A DNA stretch of 36,684 nt from Legionellaceae bacterium. GTDB taxonomy: Bacteria; Pseudomonadota; Gammaproteobacteria; Legionellales; Legionellaceae. The position numbers were made by a program, and so were the translations under genes. Numbering within the stretch: the first letter of the stretch is position 1; every line of letters starts with the position of its first letter. Shown in pieces: positions 28,636 through 36,684 of this stretch. The stretch lies in contig JARGNP010000022.1 in assembly GCA_029210265.1 (NCBI GenBank), forward strand, positions 1 through 36,684, written 5' to 3'. The notes under the pieces were generated by a model. That model saw only the letters and a list, made by a program, of their open reading frames with translations, did not search any database and had not been told where the DNA came from.

Positions 28636-29178
28636 ATGCATAAAAAAAAACGAGCACGCAACGTTCCACTGCTCTTAACCGGCATGGCCGTTGCTATGTT
28701 TGCCTTTGGATTTGCCTTGGTTCCTATTTATAATAGCCTATGTAAAAATTTAGGAATCAACGGAAAAGTTGATTTAAAACCCGTCGCTTTTGATGCCTCC
28801 CAAGCGGCGATAGAACAAGATCGTGAGGTACTTGTTGAGTTTGTAGCAACCAATAATTCAGGTGTCCCTTGGGCTTTTTATCCCAAAACATCCAAGCTCA
28901 AAGTACATCCGGGAGAAATTGCACGCTTGGCTTTTTATGCGGAAAATAAAACAAATCACCGCATGACCGTACAAGCCATACCGAGTATAACACCCGGCAT
29001 TGCAGCAAAGTATTTAAAAAAAACCGAGTGCTTTTGTTTTGAACAACAAACACTAGAAGGCCACGAAGGAATGAACATGCCACTTTTATTTCATCTGGAT
29101 ACCGACCTTCCCAAGCAGGTAAAAACAATTACATTGGCATACACTTTATTTGACGTGACCGGACGCGTCACCCATTAG
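28636..29178 (+). CDS. ctaG: Cytochrome c oxidase assembly protein CtaG (Cox11)
   Basis: A copper chaperone that delivers copper to the CuB site of subunit I. It has 180 residues, with one N-terminal membrane helix (LLLTGMAVAMFAFGFALVPIYNSLC) and a periplasmic immunoglobulin-like domain. The copper motif CFCF (ECFCFEQQ) is intact, as is the PWAFYPKTSKLKVHPGE region. It starts three bases after the coxA stop and precedes coxC, the usual order in proteobacterial cox operons. Confidence 0.95.
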   Translation: MHKKKRARNVPLLLTGMAVAMFAFGFALVPIYNSLCKNLGINGKVDLKPVAFDASQAAIEQDREVLVEFVATNNSGVPWAFYPKTSKLKVHPGEIARLAFYAENKTNHRMTVQAIPSITPGIAAKYLKKTECFCFEQQTLEGHEGMNMPLLFHLDTDLPKQVKTITLAYTLFDVTGRVTH

Positions 29179-29190
29179 GAGAATCAACGC

Positions 29191-30069
29191 ATGGGCGCAC
29201 ACCACAGCACCTATTACATCCCAAACCCAAGCCATTGGCCCCTTGTTGCCTCAAGTGCACTTACAACAACCTTAGTCGGCGCGGCTTCATGGCTTCACGA
29301 CGACTGGTATGGGCCTTATATTTTTAGCATAGGTCTTATTCTTATGACCGTGATGCTGTTTGGTTGGTTTGGTCAAGTGGTGTATGAAAGCCAAAAGAGC
29401 CTCTATGACTTACGCGTTGACCGTTCGTTTCGTTGGGGCATGTGCTGGTTTATTTTCTCAGAAGTCTGTTTTTTTGGGGCATTTTTTGGAGCCTTGTTCT
29501 ACTCTCGCTATTGGAGCCTTCCGATGCTCGGCGGTGACTTATCGCTTCATCCGATGACGCATATAACCCTATGGCCTGAATTTAAAAACGCATGGCCTCT
29601 TTTAAAAAACCCTGATAATCAAACCTATGTCGGCGCTTATGAAGCCATGGGAGCTTGGGGCCTAGCTGCCATCAATACCGTCATCTTGCTCACATCCGGT
29701 CTTACCATCACCTGGGCACACTGGGCTCTCAAACTTAACAAACGCACGCAGCTCATCATTGGTCTGGCCCTTACCGTGGCACTTGGCGTACTATTTTTAA
29801 CACTGCAAGCCTATGAGTACCACGAAGCCTACACCGAGATGAACTTAACGCTGGATGCCGGTATTTATGGCACCACGTTCTTCATGCTCACCGGATTCCA
29901 CGGTCTACACGTGACCTTAGGTACCATCATGCTTATCACGATTCTCGTGCGCTCTATCCGCGGGCATTTTACACCTGAGCGCCATTTTGCCTTTGAAGCG
30001 GTCGCCTGGTATTGGCATTTTGTCGATGTCGTCTGGCTGTTCTTGTTTATTTTTGTCTATTGGTTATAA
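29191..30069 (+). CDS. coxC: Cytochrome c oxidase subunit III (CoxC)
   Basis: A 292-residue subunit III with seven membrane helices. YYIPNPSHWPLVASSALTT, VDRSFRWGMCWFIFSEVCFFGAFFGALFYSR, LQAYEYHEAYTEMNLTLDAGIYGTTFFMLTGFHGLHVTLGTIML and FEAVAWYWHFVDVVWLFLFIFVYWL are diagnostic. GGAG precedes the start. No SURF1 or haem A synthase genes follow in this window. Confidence 0.96.
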   Translation: MGAHHSTYYIPNPSHWPLVASSALTTTLVGAASWLHDDWYGPYIFSIGLILMTVMLFGWFGQVVYESQKSLYDLRVDRSFRWGMCWFIFSEVCFFGAFFGALFYSRYWSLPMLGGDLSLHPMTHITLWPEFKNAWPLLKNPDNQTYVGAYEAMGAWGLAAINTVILLTSGLTITWAHWALKLNKRTQLIIGLALTVALGVLFLTLQAYEYHEAYTEMNLTLDAGIYGTTFFMLTGFHGLHVTLGTIMLITILVRSIRGHFTPERHFAFEAVAWYWHFVDVVWLFLFIFVYWL

Positions 30070-30080
30070 AACACTATCGG

Positions 30081-30104
30081 AGCATACCTGCTTTAGCGTA
30101 TGCT
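30081..30104 (+). other. Hairpin between coxC and the CarF-like gene
   Basis: AGCATAC (30081-30087) pairs perfectly with GTATGCT (30098-30104) around a 10-base loop. The right arm covers the first possible ATG of the next gene. There is no T-run after it, so it is not a canonical terminator. It might attenuate transcription or hide the first start codon. Confidence 0.45.
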
Positions 30105-30855
30105 TCATGACATGAAAGACAAAAAAACAAGCGGTATGGCCCATAAATCTCACCAATTTGAATCTGCAATTAAGAAATATCAAACGATATCCTGGTATAA
30201 ACACATCCAAACGCTACTTTCATGGGTGGTCGTCTGTACGCAAATATTAAGCTTAATCTATTTAGTGCAAACCTACACGGCACCCAGCTTCGCGAGTTTT
30301 ATCATCACACTTGTATGCGCTTATGTAGCCACCGATTTCATCAACGGCTTGGTGCATATGTTTATGGATAACAACACGCAGTACGCCTCATGCATTGGAC
30401 CGTTTATCGCGAACTTTCATCTGCATCACTACAAATTAAGCTATCAGCAAAAGCACTCCATCAAAATCTATTTCACCGAATCAGGCTATAAAGTTTGGTT
30501 GGCTTTTTATTTATTGCTCTTGGTTTGCTTACAACATGCCCGTATCTTGCCATGCAATCTTGAGCTCGGCCTGGTTGCTTTTGGTATTTTATCTTCTATA
30601 GCTGAATTATCTCACTATTGGTGCCATCAACCCACAACCAATCACCGCGTGATTCGTTTTTTGCAAAAATATCATCTACTCCTTTCTTTAAAACATCATC
30701 GCCAGCATCACATCCATGACAATACGCATTACGCCTTTCTCAATGGGATCAGTAATCCTCTGCTCAACATCATTGCGCGCAAATATTTCAAAGGCTACAA
30801 ACATTACTCCGACCAATATGTACGTGCGTATTTCAAACAAAAAAACGTTTTTTAA
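30100..30855 (+). CDS. CarF/TMEM189-family lipid desaturase (plasmanylethanolamine desaturase-like)
   Basis: A membrane protein of up to 251 residues with about four hydrophobic segments. Its histidine pattern is that of the CarF/TMEM189 (Kua) family, the di-iron desaturases that introduce the vinyl-ether bond of plasmalogens. The blocks are DFINGLVHMFMDN (His86), ANFHLHHYK (109-110) followed by QQKHS (119) and TESGYK, ELSHYWCH (172, 176), and FLQKYHLLLSLKHHRQHHIHDNTHYAFLNGISNPLL (192, 199-200, 203-204). The start is uncertain: ATGs at 30100, 30112 and 30136 are in frame and none has a good ribosome site. It begins 30 bases after coxC and may be cotranscribed with it. Family membership is well supported; the exact substrate is inference. 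Confidence 0.85.
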   Translation: MLHDMKDKKTSGMAHKSHQFESAIKKYQTISWYKHIQTLLSWVVVCTQILSLIYLVQTYTAPSFASFIITLVCAYVATDFINGLVHMFMDNNTQYASCIGPFIANFHLHHYKLSYQQKHSIKIYFTESGYKVWLAFYLLLLVCLQHARILPCNLELGLVAFGILSSIAELSHYWCHQPTTNHRVIRFLQKYHLLLSLKHHRQHHIHDNTHYAFLNGISNPLLNIIARKYFKGYKHYSDQYVRAYFKQKNVF

Positions 30856-30953
30856 ACCTAAAATCCGTATTCTATTTTGCCTTTATGGTCAAATTAAGCT
30901 AATGTATAGAAGAAATAGTCACTATATATCACTCACGTAGCAATCAAAGCACG

Positions 30954-32477
30954 ATGATGGGAGTATCCGAAACCATGCCAACTTTAACTAATTTTCATCT
31001 CAAGCAAAATGACACATGGACGAGTGTGACGTTTGATAAAACAAATGGTCACATCAAAAATATTCAAAATGATGAAGCTTTAACCCTTGAGCCATCTTGT
31101 GTTTATGCTTGTATGGATCATGGTGGCCGACAAGTATTTTGGATCATCAAGCATACTGAAGATGATATTTTTCGCGTGGACTGGCTGCCACATCCCAATC
31201 ATGATACGCCAAGCAACTGGATGCGCTGGAAAGATGATAAACGCTCAGCTCTCCCCGATGAAATAAAGTCTTTATTTTCAGAAGTTGCTTTGGAGCCAAT
31301 AAGAGCCTCTTATGAAGCATCACGACACGAGCCCGTATTGCCCATAGAGAATACAGATGGGCAACGTGAAGTTGAACAAGGTGCAGTTCGCCCGGCTGAT
31401 TCCGTGCAAACTGAGCAAGATGTTCGCCCGCCAGATCGCGTGCGAACTGAACGCTTGATTGGTGGATATGAAGATCATATATATCATCACGAATCGATTT
31501 CACAACCCGAAATCACTGATTTCGATTCACTGGTAAACGCCCTCCTGGATGACAATGAGTCTCCGGATAGATACCCTGTTTTATTCTCAACCACCAACAT
31601 CCAACTCTCTGCAGAGCAACTAAAAGCGCTTTTGAACTTGCTCGATCATAAATTAGAGATCATTGAGGCATTACAAGATAAACTTCCTGGAATCATTCAA
31701 AACGGACCTGATCTTACACAGGTCCTGGAAGAACTCGCAGACGAACCATCTAAGCGTATACTTAACATCATGAAAGGAAAGTTACCCCACATGATGACTC
31801 AAGATATTGACGTTGATCAAAAAATCAAAACAGCCTTGGAAGGCTCCAAACAAGGCTTTTTTGCTACCCCAAGAGCTGAAAAAATCAATGTTGGTAGTTT
31901 GACATCCAAACTTGAAAAATATATTGAGACACGCAAAAAAGAATACAGCTTTCACTGGGATTTCTTACACATCATGACCGCTTTAAACTGGTTGTTTGGT
32001 GAAGCCTTTGTTCAATCCAAAGAAACAAAACTGAATGCCGCACATTATGCATTATTGTCTCATACACATCCCGAGCAAAGTTTAGTAAAACTTCAGGCTT
32101 TGCAAAACATGCCGACTGAAACGGAGCTTAATGAGCAGCATAAAAACAGCTACTTGCTCATAACAAACCATAATGCACCAAACACGCTTTATTATATTGA
32201 TTATGAAGGAAAATCAAGGGAAGTGCGCGTCCAAACTTTATCAGAAGATGGCTTGGCGCAATTTTTCAGGGACCGTGTCGATCAACACTTAACCTATCAA
32301 GAAATCAGCCAAGACCTGAAAAATATGGTTGCGCACAAGCTGCCGACAGATGCACAGCTTGAAGCACTCAAAGAAGGCTTACTAGGTGATATCATGACAG
32401 GTTCTGAGGAAGGTGCTATTTTAAACGGCACACACCGCCCGTCCGCACCCAGTGCAAATGAGCAAAACACGCTGTAG
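30954..32477 (+). CDS. Hypothetical protein, possible effector
   Basis: An unrecognised protein of 507 residues, or 500 from the ATG at 30975, which has GGGAG further upstream. There is no signal peptide and no membrane segment. The N-terminal ~100 residues look like a beta-rich domain (TWTSVTFDKTNGHIKNI, CVYACMDHGGRQVFWIIKH). A linker at ~135-165 holds an imperfect duplicate, VRPADSVQTEQ followed by VRPPDRVRTER. The middle is helical (LKALLNLLDHKLEIIEALQDKL) and a second beta-rich block follows (SYLLITNHNAPNTLYYIDYEGK). The tail is disordered and Ser/Pro-rich. Size, lack of homologues and domain mosaic recall secreted effectors of intracellular Legionellales, but no secretion signal is demonstrated. 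Confidence 0.7.
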   Translation: MMGVSETMPTLTNFHLKQNDTWTSVTFDKTNGHIKNIQNDEALTLEPSCVYACMDHGGRQVFWIIKHTEDDIFRVDWLPHPNHDTPSNWMRWKDDKRSALPDEIKSLFSEVALEPIRASYEASRHEPVLPIENTDGQREVEQGAVRPADSVQTEQDVRPPDRVRTERLIGGYEDHIYHHESISQPEITDFDSLVNALLDDNESPDRYPVLFSTTNIQLSAEQLKALLNLLDHKLEIIEALQDKLPGIIQNGPDLTQVLEELADEPSKRILNIMKGKLPHMMTQDIDVDQKIKTALEGSKQGFFATPRAEKINVGSLTSKLEKYIETRKKEYSFHWDFLHIMTALNWLFGEAFVQSKETKLNAAHYALLSHTHPEQSLVKLQALQNMPTETELNEQHKNSYLLITNHNAPNTLYYIDYEGKSREVRVQTLSEDGLAQFFRDRVDQHLTYQEISQDLKNMVAHKLPTDAQLEALKEGLLGDIMTGSEEGAILNGTHRPSAPSANEQNTL

Positions 32478-34487
32478 TCATCTTTTTAAACTTGGCGAGG
32501 GTTCAAGCAGCTGATGCTTAAGCGCTAAAATGCGATCGCGTACAACAGCTGCTTCTTCAAACGCTAAGTTTTTTACATGCTCTTGCATTTTATTTTCTAA
32601 TTGATGAATACGCTTGGTTAGCACGGCGGCTGACACAGCTTCTTTTTCTGGTTCACTGGGTAACGCAGCAGCTTCTGGCGCGTCAGGCACTGCTCGCTCC
32701 AACACATCCACCACCAATTTTTTTATGCCCTGAGGAACAATACCGTGCTTTTGATTAAACGCTTGCTGTTTTTCGCGACGACGATCGGTTTCGTCTAACG
32801 CACGCTGCATCGAACCTGTAACTTTATCCGCATATAATATCGCACGACCTTCTAAATGCCTGGCAGCACGTCCAATCGTTTGAATTAAGGCCCTGTCTGA
32901 ACGCAAAAATCCTTCTTTATCAGCGTCTAAAATAGCCACCAGCGAGACTTCGGGCATATCTAAACCTTCACGTAATAAATTAATTCCGACCAACACATCA
33001 AACACACCGCGTCGCAAGTCACGAATAATTTCCATACGCTCCAACGTATCAATATCTGAATGCAAATAACGTACTTTAATCCCGTGCCCTTGATAATATT
33101 CGGTAAGATTCTCAGCCATACGCTTGGTCAGCGTCGTAATTAAAACACGTTCGTTTTTAGCAATATTACTGCGAATTTCAGATAATAAATCATCCACTTG
33201 ATTGGTCACCGGCCTAATCAAGACCGTTGGATCGATCAATCCCGTTGGACGTACAACTTGCTCGACCACACAGTCGGCTTCCGCCATTTCACGAGGGCCA
33301 GGCGTCGCAGATACATAAATCGTCTGCGGTGAACGTGCTTCAAATTCTTCATAGCGAAGCGGCCGATTATCTAAAGCCGAAGGCAAACGAAAACCATAAT
33401 TAACCAGTGTTTCTTTGCGTGACCTATCGCCTTTATACATACCTCCAACTTGTGGCACCGTCACATGAGACTCATCCATCACGAGCAACGCATCATCCGG
33501 CAAATAATCAAAGAGCGTTGGTGGTGGTTCGCCTTCGCCTCGACCTGATAGATGCCGTGAATAATTTTCAATCCCAGAGCAATAGCCAAGCTCCTTCATC
33601 ATTTCGAGATCAAAACGCGTACGCTGTTCAAGTCGTTGCAACTCGACTAATTTATTTTCAGCCTTAAAGACTTCAAGCTGCGTTTCAAGCTCGGGCTTAA
33701 TCAAATCCATTGCTGTAAGCAAGCGCTCTCGTGGTGTCACATAATGTGTTTTAGGAAAAATTGTGACGCGTGGCAAACGCTTAATAATTTCACCCGTCAG
33801 TGGATCAAACATCGCGATGCTTTCAACTTCATCATCAAATAATTGCACACGCACAGCATCTTTTTCCATATCCGCCGGAAAAATATCAATCACATCACCG
33901 TTCACACGAAATTGCCCGCGTGATAAATCCAAAGGCGTACGTATGTATTGCATCTCGGCCAATCGTTTTAAAATATCACGCTGATTAATTTTTTCGTCAC
34001 AAGATAAATGCAATACCATATTTAAATACGCAACGGGATCACCCAGACCATAAATAGCTGAAACCGAGGCAACAACAATCACATCTTCGCGTTCAAGCAA
34101 AGCTTTGGTGGCTGACAAGCGCATTTGCTCGATATGCTCATTAATCGAGGCATCTTTTTCGATAAACATATCCGACGATGGCACATACGCCTCCGGCTGA
34201 TAATAATCATAATACGATACAAAATACTCCACAGCGTTATCTGGAAAAAAAGCTTTGAATTCACCATAGAGCTGGGCCGCAAGCGTTTTATTCGGCGCCA
34301 TAATCATCGCTGGACGTTGAACTTCTTGAATCACGTTCGCAATGCTGTAGGTTTTACCCGAACCAGTCACACCCAAAAGCACTTGGCGTGCCAAGCCATC
34401 CTCGAGTCCTTCGACTAAACTGGCAATGGCCGAAGGCTGATCGCCTTTGGGCTCAAACGTAGAACACAAACGAAAACGCTCACTCAT
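32478..34487 (-). CDS. uvrB: Excinuclease ABC subunit B UvrB
   Basis: The DNA-damage verification helicase of nucleotide excision repair, 669 residues (E. coli 673). Walker A is GVTGSGKT (39-46). The beta-hairpin region [21 protein letters not shown], the DExx-type [38 protein letters not shown], and the motif VI region QTIGRAARH are all present. The C-terminal UVR domain that binds UvrC is [29 protein letters not shown]. The ATG at 34487 is chosen because GGGA lies upstream and the start matches the family; four codons further upstream is another ATG. Its stop codon directly abuts that of the convergent gene. Confidence 0.96.
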   Translation of the reverse strand: MSERFRLCSTFEPKGDQPSAIASLVEGLEDGLARQVLLGVTGSGKTYSIANVIQEVQRPAMIMAPNKTLAAQLYGEFKAFFPDNAVEYFVSYYDYYQPEAYVPSSDMFIEKDASINEHIEQMRLSATKALLEREDVIVVASVSAIYGLGDPVAYLNMVLHLSCDEKINQRDILKRLAEMQYIRTPLDLSRGQFRVNGDVIDIFPADMEKDAVRVQLFDDEVESIAMFDPLTGEIIKRLPRVTIFPKTHYVTPRERLLTAMDLIKPELETQLEVFKAENKLVELQRLEQRTRFDLEMMKELGYCSGIENYSRHLSGRGEGEPPPTLFDYLPDDALLVMDESHVTVPQVGGMYKGDRSRKETLVNYGFRLPSALDNRPLRYEEFEARSPQTIYVSATPGPREMAEADCVVEQVVRPTGLIDPTVLIRPVTNQVDDLLSEIRSNIAKNERVLITTLTKRMAENLTEYYQGHGIKVRYLHSDIDTLERMEIIRDLRRGVFDVLVGINLLREGLDMPEVSLVAILDADKEGFLRSDRALIQTIGRAARHLEGRAILYADKVTGSMQRALDETDRRREKQQAFNQKHGIVPQGIKKLVVDVLERAVPDAPEAAALPSEPEKEAVSAAVLTKRIHQLENKMQEHVKNLAFEEAAVVRDRILALKHQLLEPSPSLKR

Positions 34488-34558
34488 AAAAAATCCCATG
34501 CAATTATTATAAAAATCAGGTTAAATAAGGCCTATTTTTTATTTTGAGAAAACATACC

Positions 34559-35737
34559 ATGCTAAAACTCGCAAAACGCCTTGACCCCGTAAAACCATCC
34601 CCGACGCTTGCCGTTGCTGCCAAAGCCGCAGCCCTGCGTAAGGCAGGCCGAGATATTATTGGCTTAGGCACTGGAGAGCCCGATTTTGACACTCCAAACC
34701 ACGTCAAGCAAGCGGCCATTCAAGCAATTGAAGCAGGCTTTACTAAATACACGCCTGTCGACGGCACGCCAGAGCTCAAAGAAGCCATTATTGCCAAATT
34801 CAAACGTGACAACGGCTTAGACTATCAACCCAATCAAATTTTAGTCTCCGTCGGTGGCAAACAAAGCTGTTTTAATCTCTGCCAAGCGCTCTTAAATCCA
34901 GGTGATGAAGTCATTATTCCAGCGCCTTACTGGGTGTCTTACCCCGATATGGCTTTGCTCGCCGGCGCAACACCCGTGGTAATTAGCGCAACGACTGACC
35001 AACACTACAAAATCACGCCAGAACAACTCGAAGCCGCGATTACCCCTAAAACCAAACTGCTTTTTTTGAACAGCCCATCCAACCCATCCGGCATGGCCTA
35101 CACTCACGCCGAACTTCAAGCTCTGGGTAATATACTCCTCAAACACCCGAATATTATCATTGCAACCGATGACATGTATGAACATATTCTATGGTCTGGG
35201 CCGTTTATTAATATTTTAGATGCCTGCCCCGAACTCTACACGCGTACCGTCGTTTTGAACGGTGTATCAAAAGCTTACGCCATGACCGGCTGGCGCATTG
35301 GCTATGCCGGCGGACCCGCTGATTTGATTAAAGGCATGAAGATCATCCAATCTCAATCCACCTCCAACCCCTGCTCTATTTCTCAAAAAGCTGCGCTTGA
35401 AGCACTCAATGGTCCTCAGGATGTGATTAAGACCATGCTCGAAGCCTTCCATGAGCGCCATAATTATCTTATCGAACGCTTAAACGCCATGCCTGGCATC
35501 CAAGTTCTGCCGGCTGATGGCACGTTTTATCTTTTTCCTAATGTTCAAGCCGTAATAACACGTCTCGGTCTTGCCGACGACGTTGCATTTGCCGAAGCCT
35601 TATTAGAAAAAGCAGGTATAGCCCTGGTGCCTGGTACAGCATTTGGAACCCCTGGTTGTATTCGCTTATCTTTTGCGACTGATTTAGACACACTCAAAAC
35701 AGCCATGGATCGCCTAGAAAGCTTTATTCAGGCTTAA
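34559..35737 (+). CDS. Class I PLP aminotransferase (aspartate aminotransferase type)
   Basis: A cytoplasmic PLP-dependent aminotransferase of 392 residues. The PLP lysine is Lys238 in NGVSKAYAMTGWRIGYAGG. Other family blocks are GTGEPDFDTPNHV, SVGGKQSCFNLCQALL, PAPYWVSYPDM, NSPSNPSG (171-178), TDDMYEH, and CIRLSFA with the substrate-carboxylate Arg. This pattern fits the I-gamma aspartate aminotransferase group, with aspartate and perhaps prephenate or other acceptors as substrates. The start is the ATG at 34559; the open frame runs upstream only to a TTG. It is divergent from uvrB with 71 bases between the chosen starts, and followed by a strong hairpin. Confidence 0.92.
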   Translation: MLKLAKRLDPVKPSPTLAVAAKAAALRKAGRDIIGLGTGEPDFDTPNHVKQAAIQAIEAGFTKYTPVDGTPELKEAIIAKFKRDNGLDYQPNQILVSVGGKQSCFNLCQALLNPGDEVIIPAPYWVSYPDMALLAGATPVVISATTDQHYKITPEQLEAAITPKTKLLFLNSPSNPSGMAYTHAELQALGNILLKHPNIIIATDDMYEHILWSGPFINILDACPELYTRTVVLNGVSKAYAMTGWRIGYAGGPADLIKGMKIIQSQSTSNPCSISQKAALEALNGPQDVIKTMLEAFHERHNYLIERLNAMPGIQVLPADGTFYLFPNVQAVITRLGLADDVAFAEALLEKAGIALVPGTAFGTPGCIRLSFATDLDTLKTAMDRLESFIQA

Positions 35738-35743
35738 TTTTTG

Positions 35744-35775
35744 TTGCAGAAGCATTTTTTCCCATGCTTCTGCAA
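35744..35775 (+). terminator. 12-bp perfect hairpin after the aminotransferase gene
   Basis: TTGCAGAAGCAT (35744-35755) and ATGCTTCTGCAA (35764-35775) are perfect inverted repeats around an eight-base loop that holds a T-run. It begins seven bases after the aminotransferase stop. There is no T-tract after the right arm, so it is either a non-canonical terminator or an mRNA 3' stabiliser. Confidence 0.55.
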
Positions 35776-35783
35776 ATATCCCC

Positions 35784-35812
35784 TTGACCAAGGCATAAAA
35801 TCCCTTTACTAT
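35784..35812 (+). promoter_or_regulatory. tRNA-Asn promoter
   Basis: TTGACC (35784-35789), exactly 17 bases, then TACTAT (35807-35812). The region after the -10 (GCCCCCG) is GC-rich, the discriminator type linked to stringent control of stable RNA genes. The tRNA starts 11 bases after the -10. Confidence 0.75.
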
Positions 35813-35823
35813 TGCCCCCGGAT

Positions 35824-35899
35824 TCCCCGATAGCTCAGTTGGTAGAGCGGATGACTGTTAATCATTAGGTCGGCGGTTCGAGCCCGTCTCGGGGAGCCA
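35824..35899 (+). tRNA. tRNA-Asn (anticodon GTT)
   Basis: A 76-base tRNA with encoded CCA. The acceptor arms TCCCCGA and TCGGGGA pair over seven bases, the D arm is GCTCAGTTGGTAGAGC, and the anticodon loop CTGTTAA contains GTT. The T arm GGCGG-TTCGAGC-CCGTC and the discriminator G before CCA complete the cloverleaf. It decodes AAC/AAU and should be a queuosine substrate of Tgt and a t6A substrate via TsaC, both encoded here. Confidence 0.98.
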
Positions 35900-36065
35900 T
35901 ACACATCGTAAATTCTAGTAAAACTTTTTTCTTAATAAAATCCACCCCCCTCTAAGCCTCCATTAAATTTAAACTCAAACCAGATCCAATAACCATACTT
36001 CTGATTGATTTAAATAAAAACACCTACTATACCTAAAGTAAGCTATTTTTAATTGCGTTACGTGC
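35900..36065. other. Intergenic region after tRNA-Asn
   Basis: About 165 AT-rich bases with a C-run (CCACCCCCCTC near 35941-35951). No gene, clear terminator or attachment-site repeat of the tRNA 3' end is visible, so there is no sign of an island integrated at this tRNA within the window. Confidence 0.4.
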
Positions 36066-36680
36066 ATGGCCTACTTTTTGATTAAAAACAAACAAACAAA
36101 TCAATCCATCATTATGCCGTTAACGCACTCGGGATATCATTATGTCTCATCCAACCCCAACTTAGTAAAAAAACCAATTCAAGCATGCACTTCGCATGAA
36201 CTTATAGGTTTAACAATCACCGATGAGAAAAAACAACGTATAGGTATTTGGCCAAAAGCCAGCACACTATTTCCCCCTAATTTACTAAAACAACTAGGGG
36301 ATGCTGTGTGTCAAGATAACATGCATGCCTTAGAGCAAGAAGCACATATGCTTTTAGAAAGTGCATCGGGTCAAGCCGAACTAGAAAAAAATTGCTGCCC
36401 TACAATGAGTATTCCGTTAACACTCGATCGTTCTTTAATCACGGTTGTTATACCAAATACTCAGAACAAACCCCATCAAATAGCGCAACACCTCCAAGAT
36501 TACGTGCAAAAACCTGAGCTTGTATCCCAGCTGGGCGTATCCAGTCTTCCGGTACAGTGTATCAACTTAAACTCAGTGTATTTAGCTTACAGCGAAGAGC
36601 TAGAGCGCGGTTATTCTCAAGATACAGAGCTCAGCGATCCCCTTATTTTAAAGGTTTTTAGCTGCATGATCGCAACATAA
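36066..36680 (+). CDS. Hypothetical protein
   Basis: An unrecognised protein of 204 residues, complete to a TAA four bases before the window edge. It starts MAYFLIKNKQTNQSIIMPL. No signal peptide, membrane segment or known motif is visible. It is mixed alpha/beta, with a two-Cys pair at EKNCCPTMS and strands such as RSLITVVIPNT. The ribosome site before the ATG is poor. Codon use looks like its neighbours. It could be another Legionellales-type accessory protein; nothing supports a specific function. Confidence 0.6.
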   Translation: MAYFLIKNKQTNQSIIMPLTHSGYHYVSSNPNLVKKPIQACTSHELIGLTITDEKKQRIGIWPKASTLFPPNLLKQLGDAVCQDNMHALEQEAHMLLESASGQAELEKNCCPTMSIPLTLDRSLITVVIPNTQNKPHQIAQHLQDYVQKPELVSQLGVSSLPVQCINLNSVYLAYSEELERGYSQDTELSDPLILKVFSCMIAT

Positions 36681-36684
36681 TAGA

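Noticed and set aside
30843-30858. A/T palindrome at the end of the CarF-like gene as a terminator
   Set aside because: The stem is nearly all A-T with a CG centre and has no loop or following T-run of its own.
31147-31503. 118-codon minus-strand open frame inside the unknown 507-residue gene
   Set aside because: Antisense to a longer frame with better codon use; His/Leu-rich composition typical of a shadow frame.
35824-36065. Genomic island integrated at tRNA-Asn
   Set aside because: No integrase and no repeat of the tRNA 3' end is visible downstream within the window.

Overview
The window comes from a moderately AT-rich gammaproteobacterial chromosome. The gene content (FeoABC, ZapE, PanBC, TsaC/Tgt/DsbB/Eno/Psd, oligopeptidase A, a bo3 quinol oxidase next to an A-type cytochrome c oxidase, UvrB) and several proteins without clear homologues, plus a C1-type cysteine peptidase of a kind common in Legionella, suggest a Legionellales-like bacterium. 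This taxonomic guess is inference from protein character, not a search result. No insertion sequence, prophage, rRNA or CRISPR array is visible.

Layout, left to right. 1-1.5 kb: a C-terminally truncated AAA-type ATPase and a coiled-coil protein of unknown function. 1.56-4.02 kb: feoABC for Fe(II) uptake, minus strand, behind a convincing Fur box. 4.03-5.76 kb: zapE translationally coupled to an alpha/beta hydrolase. 5.9-7.5 kb: panB-panC for pantoate and pantothenate synthesis. 7.55-9.67 kb: an unknown protein whose 3' end overlaps a convergent APC-type amino acid permease. 9.9-11.1 kb: a secreted C1-family cysteine peptidase that appears to have lost its catalytic histidine region, and a HicB antitoxin remnant. 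11.1-15.46 kb: a tight minus-strand operon psd-eno-dsbB-tgt-tsaC. 15.58-18.08 kb: prlC (oligopeptidase A) and a glutathione-peroxidase-like gene.

18.07-30.07 kb is respiratory. The minus strand carries cyoABCD (cytochrome bo3 quinol oxidase). After a serine hydrolase and a secreted DUF2807-like protein, the plus strand carries a four-haem cytochrome c fusion protein, coxB (with a fused cytochrome c domain), coxA, ctaG and coxC. The two systems provide alternative ends of the respiratory chain: one oxidises ubiquinol directly and the other takes electrons from cytochrome c. No cyoE/ctaB haem O synthase is present in either cluster, so it must lie elsewhere.

Just behind coxC is a His-rich membrane protein of the CarF/TMEM189 lipid desaturase family, the enzyme type that makes the vinyl-ether bond of plasmalogens. 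It is the most unexpected gene in the window. The right end has an unknown 501-507-residue protein, uvrB (convergent, with no spacer), a PLP aminotransferase, tRNA-Asn(GTT) with a clear promoter, and a final unknown protein.
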